A DNA stretch of 64,000 nt from Sulfuricurvum sp. (GTDB lineage Bacteria > Campylobacterota > Campylobacteria > Campylobacterales > Sulfurimonadaceae), in NCBI GenBank assembly GCA_028710885.1, contig JAQTTG010000001.1:496001-560000 (forward strand). The letters run 5' to 3'. The translations under genes were made by a program, and so were the position numbers. Position 1 is the stretch's first letter; each line of letters starts with the position of its first letter. Below are positions 7,931 through 18,134 of the stretch, in pieces. The notes under the pieces were generated by a model, which made no database searches, had not been told where the DNA came from, and saw only the letters and a list, made by a program, of their open reading frames with translations.

Positions 7931-10900
7931 TCACACATCCTGTATTTAACTCTATTTCCGTTTTCATCCCATTTTGAGCCGATTCCATACGAATTAAACC
8001 GTTCATACTGTTTTCGATAATCATCTTGGACATGTACAGCCCTATCCCCGTGCCATCTTTTTTCTCTTTGGTCGTAAAATAGGGTTCAAATGCCCGTTCT
8101 ATCACCTCAGCAGTGGATCCTCCACCGTTATCGGTGATGGTGACGATTGCACGATTTTCTTTGCATAAGATTTGGATATCGATAGACCCATGCTCTATTT
8201 GATTGGTGAGAATAGCATCTTTAGAGTTATTGAGAATATTAATAAGCACTTGGGCAAACTCATTTTCATACCCAAAAATTTCGAGATCATCTTCGCCTGA
8301 TTTTGTGAGTGCTATCCCATGATTTTTAAACGAATCATGGACGAAAGAGATCGTTTTATCAATCACATAAGAGAGTTTAAAACTCATTTTCGCCTTGTTA
8401 GGATTGAAAAAATCACGAAAATCGTCTATCGTGTTGGACATATGCTGAATCGTCTTTTGGGATTCCTCGACAAACGTATGAAAGTCCTCTTTATCAATCG
8501 TATCGGTATTAAACTTTTTATCCACGGCAAAAAGATTCAACGCCAAAGAGTTAAGCGGTTGACGCCATTGGTGGGCGATGTTACCGATCATCTCTCCCAT
8601 ACTCGCAAGTTTAGACTGCTGAAACATTAACTCTTGGTTACGGATAATATCGGTTTTGTCGGTAAAGCCGATGATGACGCCGAAATCATCGCTTGAGAAG
8701 TTGATCGATTTGATTTGAAACCAATAGATACGATTGTCGACAATCAGATCGTATTCCACCTCTGTTTTATTTTGCACCACATTTTTCACGTTCTCAAACA
8801 AATTGGGTATGGATACCAAGGCGTTGATAATAATCTCACTGAGATTGATTTTATGGGTATAGTTAATTTTGAAAAATTTCTCCATCCCTTTGGTGTGGAG
8901 AAACAGATCGAGATTTTTATCCAGAATCAACACCTCGGTATTAATAACCTCGACTACTTTGTTGAGTGCTTCATTGACAAACGCCAACTCTTTGTTTTTG
9001 TGTTCGAGTTCATCATTAACCGTATGAAGCTCTTCATTAGTACTTTGCAGCTCTTCATTCGAGGTTTCAAGCTCTTCGTTGGTACTTTGGAGCTCTTCAT
9101 TCGTACTTTGCAGCTCTTCGTTGGTGCTTTGCAGCTCTTCGTTCGATGTCTCTAGCTCTTCGATCGTAATTTGCAACCGTTCTTTAAGAGCGGTCAACTC
9201 ATTTTCGAGAATGTTGACATCATTGATATCATGCACTTGCATTTGATGGGAGAGGAGAACGGAGCGATCTGTTTCATTGATCTCATCAAACGTAATGAAA
9301 TAACTGTTTTCAGAGAGCTTATTACGTGGAAGAGGGAAAATAGATATTGTAATGTAAACACGATCATCCGTAAGCGGCATAACGCGGATTTTTTTCGAGA
9401 CACTGACACACTCATTTCTCACAGCTTCATTTAACGTCGCTCGCAAATCGAGTCGAAGAAAATCAGCAACCTGCTTATAAATGTCATTCGTTGCAATCCC
9501 GCTGGGATGAGAGATGTATTTATTCTCTCCCTTATAAAACAAAATACCGCCACTCGAATCGACAACAAGGCCATTTTTAGCAAAAAATCCGGCTACGGCG
9601 TTGTTGATAGAGCCGTTAATATCTAACGCATTCACTTCATCCCGTAATTTTCGTGAACCGCGCTGAAAATCTTTTTTTTGAAAATAGGCGAGCGCCTCAA
9701 TATCGACATTACCCATATCGTTGGATTTACGATATATTTTGTACTTGTTCTCGACTATCGTAAAAATAGAGACGAGATTACCGATGGTTTCCGATAACCC
9801 TAAAAACATCAACCCTTGGTAGCGCAGTGCATACGAAAAAATGCTCATTACACGCTGTTGGAGCTCAGAATTAAAATAGATCAAGAGGTTACGACAACTC
9901 ACCAAATCCAAATTTAAAAATGGGGGATCTTTGATGACGTCATGCTTTGAAAAGACGATCATATCCCGAATCGGTTTTATAGGGGTGTATCGGTGGTTAT
10001 TGTTGACAAAATAGGTCGATAGGATGTTTGGATCAATCTCACTGATCTCTTCGGGACTAAAACTTCGGCTACGCGCTTCATCAATCGCCTCTTCACTCAC
10101 ATCAGTTGCAAAAATGGTCACTTTTTTAGTGATCCCCATTTTTTTGAGTATCTCACTGATAACAATCGCCAAAGAGTAGGCTTCATCCCCCGTAGCACAT
10201 GCCGCAACCCAAACACGAAGATGGTTATCGAGTTTCTCCTCTAAAAGATGCTCAACCTCTACGGCTAATGCTCTAAACGCCTCTTTATCACGGAACAAAG
10301 AGGTAACAATAATCAAAAGCTCTTTTTTGAGGTTCATAATTTCAGCAGGGGAACGCTGTAAAAGATCGATGTAATCATTCACGCTTTCGGATTTTGTATC
10401 GATGATTCGACGTTCCAAACGACGGTGGATCGTATTTTCTTTGTAATCGCTAAAGTCGACTTCACTTTTTTGGTTTAGGAGGCGAAACACTTTATCGATG
10501 TTGTCTAACAGATCAAAATGACGATCAAAATATTTCGGATCATCAATCGCATAGGGGATACCTTGCGCTAAGAGTTCTGAGGGGAGGACTGCATCCACTG
10601 CGTGCGTGTCAATAGCCGCTTTTGGCATCGAAAAATATTTGGCATTTTCATTTTCAGCGAGGGCGATACCACCGCTTTGTTTGATCGCTATGATCCCCTC
10701 TGCACCGTCACTCCCCGTTCCGCTGAGGATGATTCCGATTGCTTTTTCTTTTTTTTCCAGTGCCAATGATTTTAAAAACCGATTGACTGAGGGTTTCGGA
10801 TAGGGTTTTAAAGAGGGTTCGACAAGTTTAAAATGACCATCTTCTATCAAAATATCCGAATTTGGAGGACAATAGTAAATATGATCCGCCAAAGGGGTTA

Positions 10901-11126
10901 ATCCATCACTAACCGCAATAATAGGAATTTTTGAAGAGCGTTCCAAAAGCGTCCCGAGCATTGTCGGCTGTTTAGGATCGAGATGCTGAACGATAACATA
11001 GGCGATGCGTTCCGATGGCTCGATATTTTGGATGAATTTTTGCAGTGCTTCAAATCCGCCTGCGCTTGCACCCAATCCCACAATGGTTAAATTGGCATAG
11101 TTCTTATCCACTTTTCTCTTTGCCAT
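7923..11126 (-). CDS. CheB-CheR-coiled coil-PAS-histidine kinase hybrid
   Basis: The 1067-residue protein has a CheB methylesterase domain without its own receiver (1-190; [22 protein letters not shown]), a CheR methyltransferase domain (about 205-480; [20 protein letters not shown]), a linker with heptad-like repeats of E-E-L-Q-S-T-N (about 645-710), a PAS-like domain (720-830), then HisKA (His in [12 protein letters not shown], about 851) and HATPase ([15 protein letters not shown]). There are no membrane segments. CheB/CheR fusions of this type usually serve PAS-linked signalling rather than flagellar chemotaxis. It lies 2 bp after the LOV regulator and overlaps the response regulator gene by 8 bp. 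Confidence 0.9.
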   Translation of the reverse strand: MAKRKVDKNYANLTIVGLGASAGGFEALQKFIQNIEPSERIAYVIVQHLDPKQPTMLGTLLERSSKIPIIAVSDGLTPLADHIYYCPPNSDILIEDGHFKLVEPSLKPYPKPSVNRFLKSLALEKKEKAIGIILSGTGSDGAEGIIAIKQSGGIALAENENAKYFSMPKAAIDTHAVDAVLPSELLAQGIPYAIDDPKYFDRHFDLLDNIDKVFRLLNQKSEVDFSDYKENTIHRRLERRIIDTKSESVNDYIDLLQRSPAEIMNLKKELLIIVTSLFRDKEAFRALAVEVEHLLEEKLDNHLRVWVAACATGDEAYSLAIVISEILKKMGITKKVTIFATDVSEEAIDEARSRSFSPEEISEIDPNILSTYFVNNNHRYTPIKPIRDMIVFSKHDVIKDPPFLNLDLVSCRNLLIYFNSELQQRVMSIFSYALRYQGLMFLGLSETIGNLVSIFTIVENKYKIYRKSNDMGNVDIEALAYFQKKDFQRGSRKLRDEVNALDINGSINNAVAGFFAKNGLVVDSSGGILFYKGENKYISHPSGIATNDIYKQVADFLRLDLRATLNEAVRNECVSVSKKIRVMPLTDDRVYITISIFPLPRNKLSENSYFITFDEINETDRSVLLSHQMQVHDINDVNILENELTALKERLQITIEELETSNEELQSTNEELQSTNEELQSTNEELETSNEELQSTNEELHTVNDELEHKNKELAFVNEALNKVVEVINTEVLILDKNLDLFLHTKGMEKFFKINYTHKINLSEIIINALVSIPNLFENVKNVVQNKTEVEYDLIVDNRIYWFQIKSINFSSDDFGVIIGFTDKTDIIRNQELMFQQSKLASMGEMIGNIAHQWRQPLNSLALNLFAVDKKFNTDTIDKEDFHTFVEESQKTIQHMSNTIDDFRDFFNPNKAKMSFKLSYVIDKTISFVHDSFKNHGIALTKSGEDDLEIFGYENEFAQVLINILNNSKDAILTNQIEHGSIDIQILCKENRAIVTITDNGGGSTAEVIERAFEPYFTTKEKKDGTGIGLYMSKMIIENSMNGLIRMESAQNGMKTEIELNTGCVNA

Positions 11127-11128
11127 CT

Positions 11129-11857
11129 CTATAACATCCTTTTGATTTGTTGAATCAGCTTTTGAATTGCGGTGACATTTTTTTGTACACCTAAATAATA
11201 TTTTAGTTTTTCGGTTTTTTTATCAAAAATAGGACTGATGGTTAACTCGTTAAAAATGAGCTCACCACTTTTGGAGTAGTTGCGAAGTGTCGCGGTAATA
11301 TCTCGCTTTTCACTGATAGCACTTTGAATCTCTTTAAGCGCAATCTGGTCCCGATCCTCACCGTGCAAAAATCGACAATTTCGACCAATCACCTCTTCGG
11401 GTGTATATCCGAACAGTTCACTAAACGCTTCATTGACAAAAATCACTGGGTTATCAGGTAGATTAGGATCAGAAATGGTTATCCCATTTTTCGCTTGATC
11501 GAGGATCTCAAGAACGTAATCAGTGATATCGGGGATATTATCTCGATATTTTTTGAGGACATAACGCCCTCCATAATAATTATTTATACTCAAACAGGGG
11601 ATTCTTTTACGTAGGTTACTAATCAGATTTCGTACATTTTTAGGATTAAACTCTTTTTCATAATCATCCCAAACATGGAAAAAAATATCAACACTACTGA
11701 CAGGTTTATCATGATGATCAATCAATATTTCTAATAGTTTTGTCATACTCGATGTCAGAACTAAAATTTGATTCTCTTCACTGAGTGTCTGTGTCAACGG
11801 ATTCCAATAACATTTATCACATAACTTTATCAGTGTTTTTGTATTCATAACAGCCAT
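11129..11857 (-). CDS. Winged-helix/LOV-domain DNA-binding photoreceptor-like regulator
   Basis: Residues about 15-102 form an OmpR-type winged helix (LTSSMTKLLEIL, VSSVDIFFHVWDD, NVRNLISNLRKRI, GGRYVLKK). Residues about 115-232 are a LOV-type PAS domain: GRNCRFLH carries the photo-adduct cysteine (C161), and the flavin-contact residues N193 (R-N-Y), N203 (F-N-E-L) and Q225 (G-V-Q) are all present. The usual Gln after CRFL is His here. LOV domains bind flavin and form a Cys adduct in blue light. There is no receiver domain, so light or redox state of the flavin may control DNA binding directly. It is the first gene of an operon with a kinase hybrid and a GGDEF regulator. Confidence 0.85.
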   Translation of the reverse strand: MAVMNTKTLIKLCDKCYWNPLTQTLSEENQILVLTSSMTKLLEILIDHHDKPVSSVDIFFHVWDDYEKEFNPKNVRNLISNLRKRIPCLSINNYYGGRYVLKKYRDNIPDITDYVLEILDQAKNGITISDPNLPDNPVIFVNEAFSELFGYTPEEVIGRNCRFLHGEDRDQIALKEIQSAISEKRDITATLRNYSKSGELIFNELTISPIFDKKTEKLKYYLGVQKNVTAIQKLIQQIKRML

Positions 11858-11900
11858 TCTAATACAAAAGTATCTTCAAAGTGCCTTTTTTTCCGCTTTA

Positions 11901-11920
11901 CAAATACGATCAAATACGAC
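11901..11920. promoter_or_regulatory. Tandem 10-bp direct repeat, candidate operator of the LOV operon
   Basis: Two adjacent copies of CAAATACGA(T/C) occur at 11901-11910 and 11911-11920, 44-63 bp upstream of the regulator start. OmpR-type winged helices bind tandem direct repeats spaced about one helical turn, so autoregulation by the adjacent winged-helix/LOV protein is plausible. The rest of 11858-12155 is very AT-rich; TATAAT near 12123-12128 fits a promoter for the divergent gene. Confidence 0.45.
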
Positions 11921-12155
11921 AATACTTAATACAGTATTTTCAAAGCACTTTACTAAAAAATAGTCCAGAAAGTAGGCACAAAATGCATTATCTTATTATA
12001 ATTATAATATTTAACTTAAAGAATATATTTTATATATTTTTAAGTTAATATGCAAATATCTCGCTATATAAAGATAATATATAAAGACATACAATTATGC
12101 TATTATCAGTATCTTAATTTAATATAATTTATAAAAAAACAAAAAGGGGAGTTGT

Positions 12156-15100
12156 ATGGCTTTTCCCAAAAATCAATCATCATTATTCATAAATCATTTA
12201 TGGCAAATGAGTGTTGTGTTCTTGCTTTTCATCTTATCTTTTAGCATATATGTATATTCAGAAAAACAACTGGACCGCGCAAATGAAATGCGGCTGAACT
12301 CTTTTTTACTTGCCAGTGAATTACGGCAATCCTCAGATGATCTTACCCGTATGATCCGTACCTATGCCGCTACTGAAAATATCATATATAAACAACACTA
12401 CCAAGAAATACTCGATATCCGCAATGGGGTAAAACCTCGACCGCTCAATTATCAAAACATCTACTGGGATCTTGTCGGTTTAGACGGAAAACGCCCACGA
12501 AACTTTAGTAATCAAACTATTCCCCTTATCGAAATGATGCGGCAAGCTGGATTTTCCCAAGAAGAATTTGCAAAACTCTCAGAAGCAAAAAATAATTCTG
12601 ATGCATTGACTAAGACTGAATTTACAGCAATGAAGCTAATTGAAGGCAAAGGCACTGATGTCGAAAAAGCCAAACAAAAAGCTAAAGCGCTTGAAATTTT
12701 GCACGATGAAGCGTACCACAAAGCTAAAGCTTCCATCATGCGCCCGATAGATGAGTTCTATATTCTCATGGAAAAGCGCACTGAGAGAGCTGTGCACAAA
12801 GCAGCTCTAATCGCTACTGCCCTTCGAATCATATTTGTAATGATTGGGATAGTTTTGTTTTTTATGCTTTTACGCCTCTATCGAAGTATGCAAATCATAT
12901 TAGGTGGTAGCATTGATGAAGTTCACAATCAAATTTCACGGATTGGAAAAGGTGATTTTTCTGAAACGATACATATTCCAGTCGGTGCTGAAAACAGTAT
13001 TTTAGGATGGCTTAGCGAAACACAACAACGTCTAAAAGAGCTTATAAACCATAACGAACGCCTCAAATTGCTCTATTCTGCTCTCAGTCAATGTAATCAA
13101 GCCATTGTACGATCCAAAAATGAAGAAGAACTTTTCCCAATTATATGCCGTGATGCTGTCAATTTCGGTGGAATGAAAATGGCATGGATCGGTATGAGTG
13201 ATGAAATAACAAAACAAATCAAAGTTGTCAGTTCTTATGGAAACGGAATCGAATATCTTGAAAACATTCAAATTTCTATCGAAGATACTAACCCAACTTC
13301 ACATGGACCGACAGGAAATGCTTTTCATACTGACAAATCGTATTGGTGTCAGGATTTCCTACACAGTGACGCTACTAAACTGTGGCATGAACGAGGAAAA
13401 GCATTTGGATGGGGTTCATCTGCCTCAGTACCTTTGCACTGTAATGGCAAAGTTGTAGGAGTTTTTACCCTCTATGCAGAAGAAGCCAATGCTTTTGATG
13501 ATATAGCGCAAAAGCTTATCGAAGAGATGGCTATGGATATCAGCTATGCACTGGATGGTTTTCAAAGTGAAATAGAACGCAAACGAGTTGAAAATGCATT
13601 ACGCGAAAGTCAGGAACGTCTCGAATCAATCATCTTGAATGAGCCTGAATGTGTCAAACTAATCGGACTTGATGGCAAATTAATCGACATGAATCCGGCA
13701 GGTTTAGCTATGATGGAAGCGGATACGCTTCAAGATGCCCAAAATTACAACTTAAGCAACTTTTTACTGCCGGAGTGGCGAACCCCATTTATAGAAATGC
13801 ATCAATGTGTTATAAACGGAGGAAATGCAAAACTCGAATTTGAGATCCTAGGGCTCAAGGGGACACACCGTTGGTTAGAGACGAATGCAGTTCCAATGCA
13901 TGATGCCAATGGAAACGTTTCTATGCTCTTAGGTATTACCCGTGATGTGACCGAGCGAAAAGAAAATGAAAAACGGATTCACTATCTTGCAAACTTCGAT
14001 GGACTGACCGGCTTACCAAACCGTTCACAACTCGATACCCGCATTAAAGATTTGCTGAGTCTCTCCAAACGCCATCATCGAGATATGAGTGTGATGTTTC
14101 TCGATCTAGACCATTTTAAAGATATCAATGACTCTTTAGGTCATAGTATCGGGGATCATTTATTAGTCAAAGTTGCCAAAAGTTTAGAATCTGTCTTACG
14201 TGAGGAAGATACCATCGCACGTCTTGGAGGGGATGAATTTATAATTTTGCTTCCTAATATCTCCATGAACGGAGCGGCTAAAGTTGCACAAAAGATGTTG
14301 GATACATTAAAAAAATCTTTCCATATTCAAGGGCACGAGCTCAGCATAAGCGGCTCAATCGGAATCGCTTTTTTTCCAAATGACGGCAACGATTTTGAAA
14401 CATTATATAAAAATGCCGATACCGCGATGTATCGAGCCAAACAAGATGGACGTAATGCATTTTGTTTTTTCACTGAAGAGATGCAAAAAAATTCTGTACG
14501 CCATCTTGAACTAGGTAATGCCCTTCGGCATGCACTCGATCGTGATCAATTTGAACTCCATTTTCAACCGCAGTTTTCTGCAAAAGACAAAAGTATCATT
14601 GGGGCAGAAGCTCTTTTACGATGGCATCATCCCGAATTTGGAACTGTTTCTCCCTATGAGTTTATACCGATTGCCGAAGAAAATGGAACAATTTTAGCCA
14701 TAGGAGAATGGGTTCTTAAAACTGCTACATTGGCAGCAAAAAAATGGATGGATCAGGGAATGGCTCCGATCATTGTGGCAGTCAATCTCTCCGCCGTACA
14801 GTTTCGTTCACTCGATCTTCCAAATCTCATTTCCGATATTCTGAAACAAGTAGGGCTTCCTCCTGAGTACTTAGAGCTGGAACTGACAGAGAGTATTGCA
14901 ATGCATGACCCGCATAGTGCAATCAATATTATGAATGATTTGCATAAAAGAGGGATTCGAATGTCAATTGATGACTTTGGTACAGGATATTCTTCTTTGA
15001 GTTATCTCAAAAAATTTAATATCTATAAACTCAAAATTGACCAATCTTTTGTTCGGGATATCAATGTTGATCCAGAGGATAAAGCAATCGTTTCCGCGAT

Positions 15101-15266
15101 TATCAGCATGGCCAAAAGTTTAGGATTACAGACGATTGCTGAAGGTGTCGAGACCATAGGACAACTCGATTATCTCAAACAACAAGGGTGTGATGAAATT
15201 CAGGGATACTACTTTTCAAAACCTCTTCCGATAGAAGAGTTTGAAACATTTAGAAAAGAGTTCTAA
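12156..15266 (+). CDS. Membrane GAF-PAS-GGDEF-EAL c-di-GMP enzyme
   Basis: The 1036-residue protein has two membrane segments (about 15-32 and 212-240) around a periplasmic helical region of about 180 residues, then a HAMP-like linker, GAF (about 305-470), PAS (490-605), GGDEF (about 615-780; RLGGDEF intact, RxxD inhibitory site as REED) and EAL (795-1036; AEALLRW, ELTES, DDFGTGYSSL, KIDQSF all intact). Both synthesis and hydrolysis of c-di-GMP are possible. It is divergent from the LOV operon across a 298-bp AT-rich region. A good AAGGGGAG site precedes the ATG. Confidence 0.9.
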   Translation: MAFPKNQSSLFINHLWQMSVVFLLFILSFSIYVYSEKQLDRANEMRLNSFLLASELRQSSDDLTRMIRTYAATENIIYKQHYQEILDIRNGVKPRPLNYQNIYWDLVGLDGKRPRNFSNQTIPLIEMMRQAGFSQEEFAKLSEAKNNSDALTKTEFTAMKLIEGKGTDVEKAKQKAKALEILHDEAYHKAKASIMRPIDEFYILMEKRTERAVHKAALIATALRIIFVMIGIVLFFMLLRLYRSMQIILGGSIDEVHNQISRIGKGDFSETIHIPVGAENSILGWLSETQQRLKELINHNERLKLLYSALSQCNQAIVRSKNEEELFPIICRDAVNFGGMKMAWIGMSDEITKQIKVVSSYGNGIEYLENIQISIEDTNPTSHGPTGNAFHTDKSYWCQDFLHSDATKLWHERGKAFGWGSSASVPLHCNGKVVGVFTLYAEEANAFDDIAQKLIEEMAMDISYALDGFQSEIERKRVENALRESQERLESIILNEPECVKLIGLDGKLIDMNPAGLAMMEADTLQDAQNYNLSNFLLPEWRTPFIEMHQCVINGGNAKLEFEILGLKGTHRWLETNAVPMHDANGNVSMLLGITRDVTERKENEKRIHYLANFDGLTGLPNRSQLDTRIKDLLSLSKRHHRDMSVMFLDLDHFKDINDSLGHSIGDHLLVKVAKSLESVLREEDTIARLGGDEFIILLPNISMNGAAKVAQKMLDTLKKSFHIQGHELSISGSIGIAFFPNDGNDFETLYKNADTAMYRAKQDGRNAFCFFTEEMQKNSVRHLELGNALRHALDRDQFELHFQPQFSAKDKSIIGAEALLRWHHPEFGTVSPYEFIPIAEENGTILAIGEWVLKTATLAAKKWMDQGMAPIIVAVNLSAVQFRSLDLPNLISDILKQVGLPPEYLELELTESIAMHDPHSAINIMNDLHKRGIRMSIDDFGTGYSSLSYLKKFNIYKLKIDQSFVRDINVDPEDKAIVSAIISMAKSLGLQTIAEGVETIGQLDYLKQQGCDEIQGYYFSKPLPIEEFETFRKEF

Positions 15267-15287
15267 ATACTCTAATCAAGAAAAAGA

Positions 15288-16010
15288 TTAATCGTCGATA
15301 TAAACAATATCACTTTGTATATTATTGAAAAGTAAAGAGCGGTTATCGACGCGGTGCTGATACAAAAAAGTATGCGGTTTCATATTACGCAATACAGTCG
15401 TATTGTAATAATAGGCATTTGAACATCTTCCGATATAGAGAAATGAAAAAATCAATTTAATACGCGGATTTTCAAAAATCTCATGAGGCTGTGTCAAAAA
15501 TGTCAAACCGAATTTTTTGAGATTAACTAAGTCAAAAGTGTAAAATATAAAGTCTTCAAATTTAGTATAAAACCCTTCTACATTTGCAATATCTTGCATA
15601 AAATAATAATAATTATTGAGCAATTCACGCTTCTGCATCATTTGAGAAAGTTTACTTTTGATGTCTCGTTTGCTGGCAAAAAAAGATGGATTTACAGCCA
15701 TATAGATATTCTTGCGTTCCGCAATTGCAGTGTCAAGAACACTATTAAATTCATCACTTTCGTCAAAACGCATATAATGAAAATCACTCCCATGCTTAAA
15801 TCGCTCTTCGATTTGATCCAGTTCAGGATCTGAAAAATCAAGATAAAGAGTTGGTATACCACTCTCCATAACAAACTCACGAATCTTATTTGCTAAATGG
15901 GTTTTTCCTGAGTTTGGTTCTGCAAGTATCAGGGTATTCTCTGTTAGTACGCGGTCTTGAAGCTCTAATTTCGCAATAGAACTTTTAAATTTTCCGATTG
16001 TTCTTTTCAT
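15288..16010 (-). CDS. P-loop ATPase of unknown role
   Basis: The 240-residue protein has a Walker A motif, AEPNSGKTHLA (about 30-40), and a likely Walker B-like strand (TLYLDFSD). The rest is rich in Phe and Tyr and does not match a family I can name. It may be related to small HerA/DUF87-like or AAA proteins. It converges with the GGDEF-EAL gene, only 21 bp apart, and is upstream of nothing obviously coupled. No membrane segment is seen. Confidence 0.6.
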   Translation of the reverse strand: MKRTIGKFKSSIAKLELQDRVLTENTLILAEPNSGKTHLANKIREFVMESGIPTLYLDFSDPELDQIEERFKHGSDFHYMRFDESDEFNSVLDTAIAERKNIYMAVNPSFFASKRDIKSKLSQMMQKRELLNNYYYFMQDIANVEGFYTKFEDFIFYTFDLVNLKKFGLTFLTQPHEIFENPRIKLIFSFLYIGRCSNAYYYNTTVLRNMKPHTFLYQHRVDNRSLLFNNIQSDIVYIDD

Positions 16011-16094
16011 TCTTTAATCCATTCGTAATGTAAATCTATTGTGACAAGTATAACCTATGCAGATGGATTTAGAGGTAAAGAATCCGTTCTATGA

Positions 16095-16622
16095 TCAGTT
16101 CCAGCTCTCTTGTGTTACCGTTATATCACCACGTTCGCTGTGAAAGCTGAGTTCTCCATCACTGATATTACATTGCAGTCGCATAGTACGTTCACACAAT
16201 GATTCAATACCTTCAACGTGTAAATGGATCACTCGAAGATTTTTAAAACGCTCAAACGTCATGCCGTATTGTTTCCACCACGCTACAGCTGCCTTGTAGT
16301 TATAGGTATAAACAATCACTTGCTCGGAGCGTCCACACGCTTTACGGAGCCGCTTTTCATCCATCTGCCCCAAATCGATCCACACTACCACTTCATCACC
16401 ATAGTTTTTTTCCCAGAGTTCGGGTTCGTCATCTGAGCCAATCCCTTTGGTTATCACCATGCGTTCACTCGCGTTGAGTGCAAAGGCTGCGAGTCGGATC
16501 ATCAAACGCAAATCGGTTTCTGAGGGGTGCTGGGCTATCGTGATATCATGGGTCTCATAGTAGTTACGATCCATATCGGAAATGCTCAGTTGTGCTTTAT
16601 AGATCGTGGAACCTGCAGCCAT
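16095..16622 (-). CDS. yaeQ: YaeQ family protein
   Basis: The 175-residue protein matches the YaeQ family over its full length, including AGSTIYKAQLSISDMDRNYY at the start, HPSETDLRLMIRLAAFAL and EVVVWIDLGQMDEKRLRKA. YaeQ has a PD-(D/E)XK nuclease-like fold; its cellular role is not settled. A strong AAGGAG site precedes the ATG. Two short inverted repeats lie between it and the next gene, one of them at 16661-16680 (GCTTAGA / TCTAAGC). Confidence 0.92.
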   Translation of the reverse strand: MAAGSTIYKAQLSISDMDRNYYETHDITIAQHPSETDLRLMIRLAAFALNASERMVITKGIGSDDEPELWEKNYGDEVVVWIDLGQMDEKRLRKACGRSEQVIVYTYNYKAAVAWWKQYGMTFERFKNLRVIHLHVEGIESLCERTMRLQCNISDGELSFHSERGDITVTQESWN

Positions 16623-16759
16623 AATGACTCCTTATAAGTGTGTTATTATGGCACAAGGGGGCTTAGAAGCTTATCTAAGCAATATTTTGATGACAATTCC
16701 GTATAATTTAATCGTAAATAATATATTTAATTATTTATTTCTACTATTTAAGGAAAAAA

Positions 16760-17542
16760 ATGAAGTCAAAATTTTCTCTTTTTACATCCATATTCCTCAT
16801 CAGTGCTTACACAGCACAAGCTAGCGATCAATCTACAAGAGATGATTTAATCTCCGTATATGGAACACACAGTTCATACGACATCAGTAACAACAGTAGT
16901 AACAGCTATGGTCTTGCCTATGATACGGAAAAACTCAAACTAAGTATTGCAGGTGCATCAGGTCTTTTTGCTACAAGTGCATTATATAAATTTGATCCGA
17001 TGAGAGATCGACAATGGTTTGTAAAAGTTGGTGGAAATTACACTCATCAAGACTTCTCAACGGTAAAACTGACTGCACTTGGCGCTACATTAGCCACTGG
17101 ATACATGGTACAAGATGATATTTATGTCGAAGCTGGAGGAAGTATCACAAAACATGATGACACTACCAATCTTGCAAATGAGAGAATAAAGATAGCAAGT
17201 ACTCATGCAGTTAAACGTTTTGAAACTTCTATGGGCACTGTGGATACTGCGATAGGTTTTAACCGAATCTATCGAAACATATCGGATGAAAATTTTTACA
17301 TTGGAACCCTCAATTATTATCCGGTAGATAATGCGCGACTCGGATTTGGGTACGCTTATTCTAACAACAGCATTTCAAACAATTTTACTGTTGATTATGG
17401 CTATTTGCATACCAATCACACCAGAAACTTAACGACTGATATGACGACAACAACTATCGGTGTTCAATTCGCTTTTTCAGACATTACGGATTTTGCAAGC
17501 TATAAAATGCCTACAAATATCAAGCGACATATTTCGGAGTAA
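16760..17542 (+). CDS. Putative outer-membrane beta-barrel protein
   Basis: A clear signal peptide (M-K-S-K-F to A-Q-A-S, about 22 residues) is followed by alternating polar/aromatic stretches typical of beta strands (WFVKVGGNYTH, RLGFGYAYSN, TTTIGVQFAFSD). At 260 residues it would form a small barrel. No specific family is recognised. An AAGGA site precedes the ATG. It ends before a hairpin at 17557 and stands alone between divergent yaeQ and the toxin-antitoxin remnants. Confidence 0.65.
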   Translation: MKSKFSLFTSIFLISAYTAQASDQSTRDDLISVYGTHSSYDISNNSSNSYGLAYDTEKLKLSIAGASGLFATSALYKFDPMRDRQWFVKVGGNYTHQDFSTVKLTALGATLATGYMVQDDIYVEAGGSITKHDDTTNLANERIKIASTHAVKRFETSMGTVDTAIGFNRIYRNISDENFYIGTLNYYPVDNARLGFGYAYSNNSISNNFTVDYGYLHTNHTRNLTTDMTTTTIGVQFAFSDITDFASYKMPTNIKRHISE

Positions 17543-17556
17543 AAAAGTAGAGGAAA

Positions 17557-17574
17557 TTCCCGCCAAAGCGGGAA
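17557..17574. terminator. Hairpin between convergent genes
   Basis: A 7-bp GC-rich stem (TTCCCGC / GCGGGAA) with a CAAA loop lies just after the outer-membrane protein gene and before the end of the convergent toxin-antitoxin block. There is no long T-tract on either strand. It is likely a bidirectional terminator. Confidence 0.65.
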
Positions 17575-17591
17575 AGAAAGAAAATAACTAT

Positions 17592-17765
17592 TTAAATCGC
17601 TTTTAGCTGATCGGAGAGAGGAGGGTTTTTCGGGGTCAATACACGCCCTATTTTTTTATCTGAAAAAGTAATACCTCGTTTTTTTCGTCCCATTGCAAGA
17701 TCATAAAATCTTTTAAATGTTGAACTTTCCATTTTTTTTGCTTTTAGTTGTTCGTAATTCGTCAT
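17592..17765 (-). CDS. 57-aa product coupled to the RelE-like toxin; likely shortened antitoxin
   Basis: Translating from the ATG at 17765 gives 57 residues beginning MTNYEQLKAKKMESSTFKRF. The ATG overlaps the toxin stop as ATGA, which signals translational coupling. The first 20 residues look like the start of HigA/Xre-type antitoxins paired with Gp49-like toxins, but no helix-turn-helix follows: the chain turns basic (MGRKKRG) and stops. It is either a truncated antitoxin or a reduced one that only neutralises. Confidence 0.55.
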   Translation of the reverse strand: MTNYEQLKAKKMESSTFKRFYDLAMGRKKRGITFSDKKIGRVLTPKNPPLSDQLKAI

Positions 17766-18127
17766 TTGCTCTCCTTTTCTGTATGAGCTGAACGAAGCGC
17801 TTTTGCGCGGTCTATTTCTTTTCGCGGGGTTTTTTGTGTCTTTTTTATAAATCCGTGTGTAATTATAACACGCTTTCCACTAACATAAAAGTAAAGTGTA
17901 CGTGCAATTCCATCTGCAAATGTTGTTCTAAGCTCGAAAATTCCATCTTCCAATGCCTTAGAAAGATTTTCTTTGATTTTCAAAGAATTATTTTTCTTAT
18001 GGATAAAATCGTCAATCGTCGCAAAAATTTCAGCTTGTACTTCTTCACTCAAGGAATCAATAAATTCTAAAAATGGTTGATGACCATTTTCAAGTTCTAC
18101 AAACTGCACTTTATATTTATTCGGCAA
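17762..18127 (-). CDS. RelE/HigB-like toxin (Gp49 family)
   Basis: The 121-residue protein shows the Gp49/HigB pattern: FLEFIDSLSEEVQAEIF, then GIFELRTTFADGIARTLYFY and IITHGFIKKTQKTP, ending in the R-A-K-A helix. Such toxins are ribosome-dependent mRNA interferases. The start is a TTG at 18127 with a GAGG site 7 nt upstream; no ATG fits the frame. In this family toxin-first order is usual, and the next gene (57 aa) should be the antitoxin. Confidence 0.8.
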   Translation of the reverse strand: MPNKYKVQFVELENGHQPFLEFIDSLSEEVQAEIFATIDDFIHKKNNSLKIKENLSKALEDGIFELRTTFADGIARTLYFYVSGKRVIITHGFIKKTQKTPRKEIDRAKALRSAHTEKESK

Positions 18128-18134
18128 GGAAACC

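Noticed and set aside
9027-9170. Regular DNA repeats of about 21 bp that look like a CRISPR or satellite
   Set aside because: They encode the E-E-L-Q-S-T-N coiled-coil repeats of the CheB-CheR-kinase protein in frame, and there are no unique spacers.
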